Origin: Myxococcales bacterium
GTDB taxonomy: Bacteria; Myxococcota_A; Polyangia; Palsa-1104; JAEUJZ01
Reading direction: 5' to 3'
DNA: 64,000 nucleotides
Assembly (NCBI GenBank): GCA_016794505.1
Contig: JAEUJZ010000023.1
Location: forward strand, 62,001-126,000
A program made the position numbers and the translations under genes. The notes below the pieces were generated by a model that was not told the origin of the DNA, did not search any database, and saw only the letters and a program-made list of their open reading frames with translations. Numbering within the stretch: position 1 is the first letter of the stretch; every line of letters starts with the position of its first letter. Of the stretch, positions 33,241-42,864 are shown piece after piece.

Positions 33241-33804
33241 ATGACCATGACTATCGCTTTTCTCACCTCGCACGCAGTCGCCGAGCTAATCGGTGTCAGT
33301 CCATCGACGGTGTTGTCGTGGATTGACAAGGGTTTGCTGCCGGCGTTTCGCACCCCAGGCGGACACCGCCGCGTCGAGCCAAGCGCCTTGGTGGAGTTCT
33401 TGCGCGCACACCAGATGCCGGTGCCGCGCACGCTGCTGCCACAGGCCAAGCGCCTGCTGCTGATCGACGACGATGCGATGTTCTTGCGCTCGACCAAGCG
33501 ACTGCTGAAGCAGCAGTTCAACGAGCTTGAGATCGAGACAGCGGAAGGCTCTGTCGAAGGGCTTCTGCGCATCGGCACCGACAAGCCGGATGCGGTTCTG
33601 CTGGACGCGATGATGCCGGGCATGGACGGCGTCGAGGTCTGTCGACAGATTCGGCAGAACCCCAGCACGTCTGAGATCGTCGTCATCGCGCTGACCGGTC
33701 GGCTGGATGAAGAGCTTGCCGCGGCCTTTAAGAACGCGGGAGCCACAGCCTGCCTGCGCAAGCCCTTGGATCTGGAAGCACTCAAACAACTGCTGGGGTT
33801 GTAA
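33241..33804 (+). CDS. HTH (MerR/BldC-like) plus receiver-domain response regulator
   Basis: 187 residues from ATG 33241. Residues 5-58 form an excisionase/MerR-type DNA-binding domain (FLTSHAVAELIGVSPSTVLSWIDKGLLPAFRTPGGHRRV). Residues 71-187 form a receiver domain with DDD near 76-78, phospho-acceptor D122 (LLDAMMPGMDG), switch Thr in VIALTGR and conserved Lys in LRKPLD. The N-terminal position of the DNA-binding domain is the reverse of most response regulators. Gap to the next gene is 3 bp. A likely output of the two kinases in this operon. Confidence 0.88.
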   Translation: MTMTIAFLTSHAVAELIGVSPSTVLSWIDKGLLPAFRTPGGHRRVEPSALVEFLRAHQMPVPRTLLPQAKRLLLIDDDAMFLRSTKRLLKQQFNELEIETAEGSVEGLLRIGTDKPDAVLLDAMMPGMDGVEVCRQIRQNPSTSEIVVIALTGRLDEELAAAFKNAGATACLRKPLDLEALKQLLGL

Positions 33805-33807
33805 GTC

Positions 33808-35295
33808 ATGACTGCCGTCGCGGTAGCACAGGGGGAGAAGGCTCCGCGCTCCGGTCACAAGCTACGGGCTCTGCGCCATCCGGTTGCGGAATTTGGCGTG
33901 GGCCCTTTGGCCGTGACTGCGTGGCATCCGCGCTTGTTGGTGTTGTCTGGCGCGTGCGACAACGTCTCGTTGGGAGGCGTGTGCCTGCGCGTGTTCGGTG
34001 CCGCCGAGCGCTGCGAGCAGATTCAAGTCGACGATCGCTTCAGCGGCGTCCACATCACGCTGGGCAGCGGCGAGGTGATCTGCCACTGCGACGCCATCGT
34101 GCGGCACGCGCGCAGCGACGGAGCGGACCTGCTGATTGGCCTGCAGCTAGAAGGCGGCGCCATCGATCTGCCGCTGCTTTACGAAAAGCAGACGCGCAGC
34201 CGCTTTGCAGCGCGCTGCGACGAAGCCGAAGCCACTGCCGACAGTGCAAAGATTCGCCCCGAGTTCAAAGCCTGGGTCTCGGATCTGCGCAACTATCTTG
34301 AGCGCATGCGCACCTTCCTAGACCGCGAAGAGGGGGCGCTGCAGACCGAAGATCAGTTCACGTATGAGCAGATCTGCGCGCAATATCTTGGCGAAGTCGG
34401 CCCGCGGATCGTGCAGCGTGTCCACGCGGCATCGCACAGCATGGCGCAGGTGATTGGCAACCTGCGCGAAGAAGAACACATCGCGCATCGCGCCTATGCT
34501 CAGCTGCACTTGGGGGCGATCTTTCTGTCGGCCCCGTTCATTCGCCGCGCGCATCAAAAGCCGCTTGGCTATGCCGGCGACTACGAAATGATGAACATGC
34601 TCTATCGCCCATCGCACGAGGGGAAGAGCCTGTTTTCGCAGGTCATCAACCAGTGCGCAGCGTCGGAAGTGGCGGCCCGCGCCAACATCAATCGCATTAG
34701 CTATCTGGCCGAAAAGCTGCGTCTGCCGCTTAGCAAAGCCCGCGACAGCCACGGCGAGCGCGTCCGCGTGGCCAGCATCGGGGCCGGCCCTGGTCGCGAG
34801 ATCGAAGTGCTGCTTGAGAGCGATCCCAGCCTGGGGCCGTATCTCGACGTGATGCTGCTCGATCAAGAGCCGCGCGCCATCGCGTATTGCGAGCGCCGCT
34901 TGTCGCCGCTTGCCGCACGGACTGGCGCGCAGATTCACTTCGTCAAGGAATCGATGCGGCGCCTGCTCTGCGGCGGCCACGTCGCGCAGATGATCGGCGA
35001 GCGGCAGATCATCTATAGCGCTGGCCTGTTTGACTATCTGTCGGATCGCAGCTTCGCAGCGCTTCTGGCGACGCTGTATGACGCGCTGGAACGCGGCGGT
35101 CAGCTCTTCATCGGCAACGTCGATGTCTCGAACCCGACGCGCTATTTCATGGAGTACTTCGCCGAGTGGTTCTTGATCCACCGCTCGCGGGCGCAGCTCT
35201 TGGACAAGGCCCGCGTGCTGCGTCCGCCACCGCAGGCCGTACGTGTCGAGTCCGAGCCGCTGGGCGTAAACCTGTTCCTCGTCATCGAAAAATGA
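33808..35295 (+). CDS. PhcB-like SAM methyltransferase (3-hydroxy fatty acid methyl ester synthesis family) with PilZ-like N-terminus
   Basis: 495 residues. N-terminal ~110 residues resemble a PilZ-type beta-barrel (CDNVSLGGVCLRVFG). After a helical middle part (YLGEVGPRIVQRVHAAS..., HQKPLGYAGDYEMMNMLYR) comes a class I SAM-binding motif VASIGAGPGREIEVLL and IIYSAGLFDYLSD. The middle and C-terminal parts match the family annotated as extracellular factor 3-hydroxypalmitate methyl ester biosynthesis, whose best known member is Ralstonia PhcB. The kinase gene overlaps its stop as ATGA, supporting a signal-producer/sensor pairing. Confidence 0.78.
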   Translation: MTAVAVAQGEKAPRSGHKLRALRHPVAEFGVGPLAVTAWHPRLLVLSGACDNVSLGGVCLRVFGAAERCEQIQVDDRFSGVHITLGSGEVICHCDAIVRHARSDGADLLIGLQLEGGAIDLPLLYEKQTRSRFAARCDEAEATADSAKIRPEFKAWVSDLRNYLERMRTFLDREEGALQTEDQFTYEQICAQYLGEVGPRIVQRVHAASHSMAQVIGNLREEEHIAHRAYAQLHLGAIFLSAPFIRRAHQKPLGYAGDYEMMNMLYRPSHEGKSLFSQVINQCAASEVAARANINRISYLAEKLRLPLSKARDSHGERVRVASIGAGPGREIEVLLESDPSLGPYLDVMLLDQEPRAIAYCERRLSPLAARTGAQIHFVKESMRRLLCGGHVAQMIGERQIIYSAGLFDYLSDRSFAALLATLYDALERGGQLFIGNVDVSNPTRYFMEYFAEWFLIHRSRAQLLDKARVLRPPPQAVRVESEPLGVNLFLVIEK

Positions 35296-37919
35296 CCCCA
35301 AGCTTCACAGCGTATCTGCAAGGGCACAACGCCGCGGCGGTGCGGTTGACGTGCATCTTGTGTGCTGCGCTGATGCCGGCTGGCGTGACGCTGGACCTTT
35401 TGACCAACCGCGAAAAGGTCTGGGAGTTTTTGGGTCTGCGCTTGATCGCCGCGGCGGTGTCGCTGCTGGTGTTGGCGCTGTCACGCCTGCAAGCGCTGCG
35501 TCGGCACAGCTATCTTTTGATCGTCGCGGTGATCCTGGCCTGCACCGGCTCGATGGAGATCATGATCCTGCGCCTGGGCCAAGCCGCAAGCTCGCCGTAC
35601 TACGCCGGCTTGAACCTGTGCATCTTGGGTGCCGGCCTGGTCTATGTGTGGAGCGGCATGCAGACGCTGTGGGTCTGCTTGGCGGTGATGGCGATGTGGC
35701 TGATCCCGGCTCTGCTCGCGCGGCCCAGCCTGTACGGAAGCTTCTTCAATAACCTGTATTTTCTGGTCCTGACCAGCATCATCGCCGTCGCTGCGAACTC
35801 GATGCGATACAACCTGGCGAAGCGCGAATGGGAAGCGCGCACGGCCCTGGATCAAGCGAGCTTTGAACTGAAGCAAGCGCTTGAACGTCTGCGCGAACTC
35901 GATCGCTTAAAGAACCAGTTCTTTGCCAACATCTCGCATGAGCTGCGCACGCCACTGGCCCTGATCCGCGCGCCGATCGAAGAGCTAATCGCTCGCGCCA
36001 ATCTGCCCGATTCCGTCGACAACACGCTGCAAGTCGTCCTGCGCAATGCGCTGCGCCTGCATCGCCTGATCGATGGCCTGCTGGATCTGGCGCGCTTGGA
36101 AGCGGGGCAGCTACATCTGCGCGTGTCGGCCATCGAGCTGCCGCAGCTGATCAAAAACATCGTCGCGGCCTTCCAGCCTGCGATCGAAAGCCTGGGCCTG
36201 ACCCTCGATCTCAAGCTGCCTGAAACCCCAGTGTCCGAGGTGGTTCTAGGCGACAGCGAAAAGCTGGAAGTGGTGCTGACCAACCTGCTTGGCAATGCCG
36301 CCAAGTTCACCGAGCGCGGGGGTCACATCGAAGTCCGCTTGCGCGAGCTACCCGAGAAACATGCTGTCGAGATCGACGTAATCGACGATGGTCCAGGGAT
36401 TCCGCTCAGCGACCAGCCACACGTCTTTGAGCGCTTTCGCCGCGTCGAGTCACCGGGCCGCAAGCAGGGTGGCGCGGGCATCGGTTTAGCGCTGGTCAAA
36501 GAGCTGGTCGAGCTGCACGGTGGCACCGTATCTGTCGACAGCGCGCCAGGCGCAGGAGCCTGTTTCACAGTGCGCCTTAAGACAGGCAGCGAACACTTGC
36601 ACGCGCGAAACAACGCCGAGTCTTCGGGCGACAGCGCCTCGGCCGATACACGCTTGCCAGTCAGCGTGAACCCAGCGCTGGCCCACGTCACGCATGGCAT
36701 CGATCCGCGGCTTGAAGCATCGGGTCGCACGTCCAGTCAGACCCTGGGCATGCTGCTGCCATCGAACATGACCGACCAAGGCCGGGCGCACATCGTCTTG
36801 GCCGAAGACAACGCGGACATGCGCGCGTTCTTAAGCGAGCTGCTCGCGCCCTACTACAACGTGACGACCGTCACCGACGGAAAATCAGCGCTTACGGCGA
36901 TTCAAAGCCAGCTGCCCGATGTGGTGCTGGCCGATGTGATGATGCCGCACCTGTCCGGCATCGAGCTGTGTCGCGAGCTGAAGAGCGATCAGCGCACGCG
37001 CACCATTCCGGTGATCTTGCTCACCGCGCGCAGCGGCATCGACGAAACGATGGAGGGCTTTAGCTCGGGCGCGGCCGACTATTTGGTCAAGCCCTTCAGC
37101 CCGCGTGAGCTCTTGGTGCGTGTCTCGGTGCAGCTCAAAGTGCGACGCTTGACCGCGCAAGTGGCCAATGCCGCGCGCCTCTCGGCCGTCGGTACGCTGG
37201 CCGCGGGCGTGGCGCACGAAATCAAGAATCCACTCAATGCCATCAGCACGGGCGCCGCAGCGCTGCGCAAGCGCAACGAGCTGACACCAACGCTGTACGG
37301 CGAAGTGCTCGACATGATCGACGAGTGCGTGCAGCGCATTGCCGAGATCACCACCGCGCTCACCGATCATGCGCGTCCCGCTGACGGCGAAGGGGTCTCG
37401 GTATTCGATCTGCGCCACGGGCTAGAGAGCACGCTGAAGCTGCTTTCGGATCGCCTGCGGCACAACAGCCTGCACGTGGTGCGGCGCTATGACACCGAGC
37501 GCTTGGTTCTGGTGCGACCGCGACAGCTGAATCAGGTCTTCTTGAATCTTCTCGATAACGCCATGCGGGCCAGCCCCAGCGGCGGCAACATCTATCTTTC
37601 GTTGAGCGATACCGGCCGTGGAACCATCCGTCTGACCGTCGGGGACGACGGGCCGGGTGTCCCCCCCGAGAGCCGCGAGCGCATCTTTGATCCGTTCTTC
37701 ACCACGCGGGCGCCGGGCGAAGGCACAGGCCTTGGTCTGTATCTGTCGCGGCAGATTATCGAAGCCCACGGTGGCGCGCTACGCGTCGGCAGCAGCGAGA
37801 GCGGTGGCGCTGAGTTTACCGTCGAGCTGCCGCTGCCCTCGGCCGATGAGACGCGAAACCTGCCGAGCACGCTGTCTGGTCCCGGCCATCTTCGACACGA
37901 ACAGGGAGCCGTCGCATGA
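35292..37919 (+). CDS. Hybrid sensor histidine kinase: 6TM - HK - receiver - HK
   Basis: 875 residues from ATG 35292. About six transmembrane helices in residues 15-175 without a large external loop, suggesting a membrane-soluble or hydrophobic signal. First kinase module: His216 in FFANISHELRTPLAL, with N and G boxes up to ~435. Receiver domain about 495-615 with D548 (VVLADVMMPHLSG). Second kinase module with H642 in AAGVAHEIKNPLNA, N box LDNAMRAS, GDDGPGVP and TGLGLYLSRQII. Two full kinase cores on one chain are uncommon. Overlaps both neighbours by 4 bp. Layout resembles PhcS plus extra modules. Confidence 0.9.
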   Translation: MTPSFTAYLQGHNAAAVRLTCILCAALMPAGVTLDLLTNREKVWEFLGLRLIAAAVSLLVLALSRLQALRRHSYLLIVAVILACTGSMEIMILRLGQAASSPYYAGLNLCILGAGLVYVWSGMQTLWVCLAVMAMWLIPALLARPSLYGSFFNNLYFLVLTSIIAVAANSMRYNLAKREWEARTALDQASFELKQALERLRELDRLKNQFFANISHELRTPLALIRAPIEELIARANLPDSVDNTLQVVLRNALRLHRLIDGLLDLARLEAGQLHLRVSAIELPQLIKNIVAAFQPAIESLGLTLDLKLPETPVSEVVLGDSEKLEVVLTNLLGNAAKFTERGGHIEVRLRELPEKHAVEIDVIDDGPGIPLSDQPHVFERFRRVESPGRKQGGAGIGLALVKELVELHGGTVSVDSAPGAGACFTVRLKTGSEHLHARNNAESSGDSASADTRLPVSVNPALAHVTHGIDPRLEASGRTSSQTLGMLLPSNMTDQGRAHIVLAEDNADMRAFLSELLAPYYNVTTVTDGKSALTAIQSQLPDVVLADVMMPHLSGIELCRELKSDQRTRTIPVILLTARSGIDETMEGFSSGAADYLVKPFSPRELLVRVSVQLKVRRLTAQVANAARLSAVGTLAAGVAHEIKNPLNAISTGAAALRKRNELTPTLYGEVLDMIDECVQRIAEITTALTDHARPADGEGVSVFDLRHGLESTLKLLSDRLRHNSLHVVRRYDTERLVLVRPRQLNQVFLNLLDNAMRASPSGGNIYLSLSDTGRGTIRLTVGDDGPGVPPESRERIFDPFFTTRAPGEGTGLGLYLSRQIIEAHGGALRVGSSESGGAEFTVELPLPSADETRNLPSTLSGPGHLRHEQGAVA

Positions 37920-39130
37920 GTGGCACGTCCGTTCCCACCCGCTCCGCCGCAGTATCCCCTCCGTCGAGCCCCAGCATCGAGTCAGCACCGCCTGTGCTGT
38001 ACGTTGACGACGATCGCGCCAACCTGCTGGCCTTTCGCGCCATCGCCGAGCCGCAGTACAACGTCGTCACGGCACGCAGCGCCGAAGAAGCGCTGCGCAT
38101 CTTGGAAGGTCGCCACGACTTCGCAGTGCTCTTGGCCGATCAGCGCATGCCGGGCCTGTCTGGCATCGACCTGTGCGAGCGTGTGCGCGCGTCACACCCC
38201 GATATCGAGCGCATGCTGGTGACGGCGTACTCGGATCTCAGCGCCGCGATCTCGGCCATCAATCGCGGTCATGTCAGCCGCTATCTGCACAAGCCCTGGA
38301 ATGCCGATGAGCTGCTTGCGACCGTGCGCGACGCCGTCGAGCGCCATCGCTTGAAGGCAACCGTGCAGCGCCTGCAAGTGCGGATCAGCGAGACCGAACG
38401 CATGTATGCGCTCGGCGTGCTGACCGCCAGCATCGGCCACGAGCTGCGGACGCCGCTTTCGGTGGTGACATCCAGCGTCGACTTCTGTCGCCATGCCCTG
38501 CGCCAAAGCCTGGCGCAGTTGACGCCTGAGAGCGCACCAGCGACGACGCGTGCCCTGGCCAGCCTGCGCGAGATCGAAGGCGCGCTCAGCGATGCCGCCG
38601 ATGGCGCGCAGCGCTTGCTGGAAGTGGTCGAGGGCATCCACTTGTCCGCCCGCGGCGAAGCTCCGGTGCGGTTGCCGGTCGACATCGCTCACGTTGTGCA
38701 GTCCGTGCTGCGCTTGGTCCGCGGCGAAGCGGCGCTGCGCGCTCGCATGGTCGTCGATCTGGCGGCGCGTCCGACGGTGGCTGGCTCGGCAACGCGCTTG
38801 GGTCAGGTGCTGCTCAACGTGGTGCTGAACGCGCTGCAAGCCATGCCGCAGCGTCCGGTCGAACAGAACCACGTGACAATCAGCCTGCGCGAAGAGGGCC
38901 GACACGCCGTGCTGCGCATCGCCGACAACGGCAGCGGCATCGAGCCCGCGCAGCTCCGGCGCATCTTCGATCCGTTTTTCACCACCAAGCAAAAAGGCAC
39001 CGGCCTGGGCCTCGCGATCTCGCGCCAGATCGTCGAAGAGCTCGGCGGCGAGATCGACGTCGAGAGCACGCTGGGCAGCGGTACCACCTTCACCGTGCGC
39101 CTGCCCATCTTGGCCCAGGCCAGCTCCTGA
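37916..39130 (+). CDS. Receiver-histidine kinase protein (PhcR-like architecture)
   Basis: 404 residues. Receiver domain 25-145 with DDD (31-33), phospho-acceptor D75 and K126 (YLHKPW). A kinase module follows instead of a DNA-binding output: H175 in GHELRTPLSVV, N box VLLNVVLNALQAM, DNGSGIEP, FDPFFTTKQKGTGLGLAI. No transmembrane segment, so cytoplasmic. Ralstonia PhcR has this unusual receiver-plus-kinase form, in the same operon position after the sensor kinase. It may relay phosphate between the hybrid kinase and the HTH-receiver protein. Confidence 0.9.
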   Translation: MSGTSVPTRSAAVSPPSSPSIESAPPVLYVDDDRANLLAFRAIAEPQYNVVTARSAEEALRILEGRHDFAVLLADQRMPGLSGIDLCERVRASHPDIERMLVTAYSDLSAAISAINRGHVSRYLHKPWNADELLATVRDAVERHRLKATVQRLQVRISETERMYALGVLTASIGHELRTPLSVVTSSVDFCRHALRQSLAQLTPESAPATTRALASLREIEGALSDAADGAQRLLEVVEGIHLSARGEAPVRLPVDIAHVVQSVLRLVRGEAALRARMVVDLAARPTVAGSATRLGQVLLNVVLNALQAMPQRPVEQNHVTISLREEGRHAVLRIADNGSGIEPAQLRRIFDPFFTTKQKGTGLGLAISRQIVEELGGEIDVESTLGSGTTFTVRLPILAQASS

Positions 39131-39145
39131 CTCGCGCGATCTGGC

Positions 39146-40048
39146 TTACGGCAGCTCTGCGGTCAGGTCGCCGTACGCATCGGGGCGACGATCGCGATAG
39201 AACTGCCACACGCGACGGACTTCTTCGATCATCGACAGGTCGAGATCCGCGACGATGAGCTCGTCCTTGTCTTCGCTGCCGACAGACAAGAAGTTGCCGC
39301 GCGGATCAACGAAGTAGCTCGTGCCATAGAACGTGCCGATGTTCCATGGCGCTTCCGTGCCGACGCGGTTGATGCAGCCCATGAAGTAGCCGTTGGCCAC
39401 CGCGTGCGCCGGCTGTTCGAGCTTCCACAGGTACTGCGACAGACCCGCCACCGTCGCTGAGGGGTTAAAGACAATCTCGGCTCCGCGCAGGCCCAGCGCG
39501 CGGGCGCCTTCGGGGAAGTGGCGGTCGTAACAGATGTACACGCCGACCACGACGCCCGACGACAGCTTGAACACCGGATAGCCCATATTGCCCGGCTTGA
39601 AGAAGTATTTTTCCCAAAAGCCCGACGTGTGGGGGATGTGCGTCTTGCGGTACTTGCCCAGGTAACTGCCGTCGTGATCGAGCACCGCGGCGGTGTTGTA
39701 ATAGACGCCGGCCAGCGCCCGCTCGTACACCGGCACGATCATGGCCATGCCGTACTTCTTGGCGATCGGCTGCAGCCTCTCGACGGTGGGACCAGGGACC
39801 GGCTCGGCGGCGTCGTACCAGCGACGATCTTGCGACGGACAAAAGTACGGACCGTTGAAGATCTCTTGCAGGCAGAGGATCTGCACACCGCGCTCACCCG
39901 CTTGCGCGATGAGCGGCAGGTGCTTCTGCAGCATCGCCTCTTGGATCTCAGCGACGGGGCGTGACTCGTCGTTGATGGGATTAGACATCTGAATCAGGCC
40001 GCAGCGAACAACGCGAGCCTTGGGCTTGGGCACGGTAGATATCGACAT
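39146..40048 (-). CDS. Nitrilase-superfamily amidase (beta-ureidopropionase / N-carbamoyl hydrolase type)
   Basis: 300 residues from ATG 40048 (GGAGG about 10 nt upstream); the in-frame upstream sequence looks non-coding. Catalytic triad: Glu in LCLQEIFNGPYF, Lys in GKYRKTHIPHT, Cys in GVYICYDRHFPEGARALGLRGAEIVFNPSAT. PYFCPSQDRRWYDAAEPVPGPT is characteristic of the beta-ureidopropionase/N-carbamoylputrescine amidase group. Likely hydrolyses an N-carbamoyl compound to an amine, CO2 and ammonia, as in pyrimidine breakdown. No pathway partner is adjacent; an NCS1 permease lies 22 kb away. Confidence 0.85.
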   Translation of the reverse strand: MSISTVPKPKARVVRCGLIQMSNPINDESRPVAEIQEAMLQKHLPLIAQAGERGVQILCLQEIFNGPYFCPSQDRRWYDAAEPVPGPTVERLQPIAKKYGMAMIVPVYERALAGVYYNTAAVLDHDGSYLGKYRKTHIPHTSGFWEKYFFKPGNMGYPVFKLSSGVVVGVYICYDRHFPEGARALGLRGAEIVFNPSATVAGLSQYLWKLEQPAHAVANGYFMGCINRVGTEAPWNIGTFYGTSYFVDPRGNFLSVGSEDKDELIVADLDLSMIEEVRRVWQFYRDRRPDAYGDLTAELP

Positions 40049-40291
40049 GTGGGCAGGACCCTCCGTTTTGTCGTCGCGTACCATCGCGGCGAGCAAGCGG
40101 TCAAGAGCCTGACGTGCCAACGTGCCTCGCGGCGCGCTGCCAGACGTGCCGGCGGACCCGCGTCTAGATCCGGGGCCGCGTCGTCGGTGAGCGTCGATGC
40201 AAGGGGACCGTCGGCCGCACTCCGTGGCTGGCTGGCCGGGGCTTCCGCCTCGCTGCATCGTGAGGTCCTCGGCGGTTTTTTTGACGCGCAG

Positions 40292-41299
40292 CTACTGGAC
40301 GCTGTGAAGCAGCGCTTTGGCCCCTTGCGAAAGCAGATCGTCGGCAAGGTGGCGGCCCAGATCGCGCGCGGCCTCGGGCGTGCTTGCTTGCGCCTGCCGT
40401 TCGCCGCGCAGCATGTGCAAGCCATCGACGCTGCCGACGAAGCCCTGGATATGCAGCAGGTCATCGCCGTCGCGCACACGGGAAAGCGCACCGAGCGGCG
40501 TGTGACAGCTTCCCCCCAGGTGTGTGTTGAACGCGCGCTCTGCCGTCACGGCCAGCGTCGATGCGTGATCGGCAAGCTGGGCCAGGCGGGCCGTGGTTTG
40601 GGCGTCGTCTTTTCGGCACTGCAGGGCGAGCGCTCCTTGCCCGCAGGCCGGAACAAGCTCGTCGGAAGTAAAGCGCACGGTGATGCGATCGGCGCGGCCC
40701 AGACGCCGAAGTCCAGCGGCCGCCAACACCACCGCATCCAGACGTTCCGATCCCGCCTGGGCCCAGGCATCGCGTGCGATGTCGACCTTGCGCAGCCGCG
40801 TGTCGACGTTGCCGCGCAGCGAGCCGATCTGCAGCGCGGGATTGATCGAACGGATCTGACACGCTCGACGCAGGCTCGATGTCCCAATGCGGGCCTCGGT
40901 TCCCAGGCGGCACAGGATCTCGCGGGCACTTTGGCCTGCGTGATCGGTCGCAAGAAAGGTCGGCAAGACCAGCGCATCCGCTGGATCTTCGCGCAGAGGA
41001 ATCGCGGCCACGTGCAGCGCGTCGTGCAGATCGGAATCCCCTGGCAGATCTTTTAGCGAGTGGACCGCGACATCGGCCCGCCCATCGAGCAGCGCTTCTT
41101 CGATTTCTTTGGTGAACAGGCCCTTGCCTCCGACGGCAAAAAGCGGCCGATCGAGGATCTTGTCACCCTGCGTCTTGAGCACCACGAGCTCAACCTGCAG
41201 GCCGGGATCGCGCTCTTGCAAGCAGCGACGCGTGTGCTCTGCCTGCCACAGCGCCAAGGCCGATCCGCGCGTCGCGATGCGAAGAATGTGTGCGCTCAT
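40292..41299 (-). CDS. hemC: Porphobilinogen deaminase (hydroxymethylbilane synthase) HemC
   Basis: 335 residues. IATRGSALALWQAEHT at the N-terminus, VVLKTQGDKILD, DVAVHSLKDLP with the catalytic Asp, GTSSLRRACQI and RGNVDTRLRK for the pyrrole cofactor, and the cofactor-bearing Cys265 in LGGSCHTPLGA. It joins four porphobilinogen units into hydroxymethylbilane, the substrate of HemD. Overlaps hemA by 4 bp; last gene of the ccsA/hemX-hemA-hemC operon. Confidence 0.96.
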   Translation of the reverse strand: MSAHILRIATRGSALALWQAEHTRRCLQERDPGLQVELVVLKTQGDKILDRPLFAVGGKGLFTKEIEEALLDGRADVAVHSLKDLPGDSDLHDALHVAAIPLREDPADALVLPTFLATDHAGQSAREILCRLGTEARIGTSSLRRACQIRSINPALQIGSLRGNVDTRLRKVDIARDAWAQAGSERLDAVVLAAAGLRRLGRADRITVRFTSDELVPACGQGALALQCRKDDAQTTARLAQLADHASTLAVTAERAFNTHLGGSCHTPLGALSRVRDGDDLLHIQGFVGSVDGLHMLRGERQAQASTPEAARDLGRHLADDLLSQGAKALLHSVQ

Positions 41300-42864
41300 G
41301 AAGGACTCTCGTTTCGCTCTGGGTCCGCCGTGTCGGTTGGCTCGGTGCTGCCCGGCGCGTCTTCGTTTTCAGGAACAGAAAGCGACCACAACGCCATCAC
41401 GGCTTGCGCCAGATGAAGTGGGCCGCGCGCGGGATCGCCACGCTCGAACGATCCGGCGCTGGCGCGCGACGAATCGGACAGCTCATCGAGCGATCCGGCG
41501 TCGCCTTTGGGTCCTTGCGGCTCGCTGCGCGACGAAGCGGCGACACTGCGCTTTAGGGCCGTGAGAGGTTCGTGCAGCAGCTTGTTGACGACGGCATCGG
41601 CGAGACCGCTGACCAGCGCCCGATCGCGCGGCGACAGCCCGCTGAGCCGCGGCAGCACGCGAGCCACTTCTGCTTGGGCGATGCCTTGGGCTTTTTGGCG
41701 CAGCGCTTTGATCAGCGGGGTCACATCGGCGCTGGCCAGCCGCTCGCGCGAGCGCTGCAGCTCAGCTTCGATGATCGCTTCGGCCTGTGCGGCGGCGCGC
41801 TCTCGTTCGGCGCGATTGCCCGCGGCGACATCGGACAGTGCATCGATGTCGTACAGATAGACATTGTCCAGGCTGCCGACGCTGGGCTCGACGTCGCGTG
41901 GCACCGCGATATCGATGAACAAGAGCCAGCGACCCCGCCGCGCCCGCATGACCCGCGCCACTTGTTCCTGCGTCACCAGCGGCTGTGTCGCGCCTGCTGA
42001 GCAGACGACCACGGCCGCGCGCAAGAGCAGCGACTCCAGCTCGGAGAGCTCATGCGCGCTGCCTCCCAAGCGGCCGGCGAGCTCTTCGGCGCGACGGCGC
42101 GTGCGATTGGCGATCAGCAGCGTGTCCGCACCTGCTTCGCGCAAGTGACGGGCGCAGAGCTCAGCCATCTTGCCTGCCCCGATCAGCAGCACCGGATGCC
42201 CGCGCAAGTGACCAAAGACCTGCGTCGCCAGCTCGACACCGACCGAAGCCACCGACGCTGCGGCGCGGCCAATGCTGGTCTCGGTGCGCACGCGCTTGGC
42301 CACTTGAAAGGCCCGCGGCACCGCGAGGCCAAGCGGCCTGTCCGCGACCCGCCCACTGCCGATCGTGCCGATGCTCTGCGCCAAGCGGTACGCTGCCTTG
42401 ACCTGTCCCAAGATCTGCGGCTCGCCGACCACCAGCGAGTCCAAGCTGCTGGCGACGCGAAACAGGTGGCGTAGCGCTGCGTCCCCGACGTGGTGGTACA
42501 GGTATCGACGAGCGCTTATGTGCCCCGCGAGCAGCACGTCTTCAAACGGCGCAAGCTGCGCTGGCAGCGCATCCCCTGGGTCTTCGCTGGTCACGGGCAG
42601 CGTGGCGTACAGCTCGACGCGGTTGCAGGTCGAAAGCAGCAGGGCTTCGCCGCCGGCCAAGCGCGCGGCTTGCTCTAGCTGACTGCGGACGCGGTCTTCG
42701 GGCAGGGCCAGCGTCTCGCGCACCTCGACGGGGGCGGTGCGGTGGCTCAGGCCAATCACAAACAGCCGCGGCTGCGTCAGGCGACTCGGTCCCGTCCCCG
42801 GAGTGCTGCGTACGTCTGCACTCTGGCCGGGTGGATGTATGTCGACGCGCTCGTGTTGGCTCAC
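41296..42864 (-). CDS. hemA: Glutamyl-tRNA reductase HemA
   Basis: 522 residues, longer than the usual ~420-450. VIGLSHRTAPVEVRE, catalytic Cys80 in LLLSTCNRVELYA, the NADPH-binding HPVLLIGAGKMAELCARHLREAG, and a C-terminal dimerisation helix region. The N-terminus has ~30 extra residues and the C-terminus a Ser/Asp-rich extension of ~70 residues with no known role. First committed step of C5-pathway tetrapyrrole synthesis. Overlaps both neighbours by 4 bp. Confidence 0.95.
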   Translation of the reverse strand: MSQHERVDIHPPGQSADVRSTPGTGPSRLTQPRLFVIGLSHRTAPVEVRETLALPEDRVRSQLEQAARLAGGEALLLSTCNRVELYATLPVTSEDPGDALPAQLAPFEDVLLAGHISARRYLYHHVGDAALRHLFRVASSLDSLVVGEPQILGQVKAAYRLAQSIGTIGSGRVADRPLGLAVPRAFQVAKRVRTETSIGRAAASVASVGVELATQVFGHLRGHPVLLIGAGKMAELCARHLREAGADTLLIANRTRRRAEELAGRLGGSAHELSELESLLLRAAVVVCSAGATQPLVTQEQVARVMRARRGRWLLFIDIAVPRDVEPSVGSLDNVYLYDIDALSDVAAGNRAERERAAAQAEAIIEAELQRSRERLASADVTPLIKALRQKAQGIAQAEVARVLPRLSGLSPRDRALVSGLADAVVNKLLHEPLTALKRSVAASSRSEPQGPKGDAGSLDELSDSSRASAGSFERGDPARGPLHLAQAVMALWSLSVPENEDAPGSTEPTDTADPERNESPS

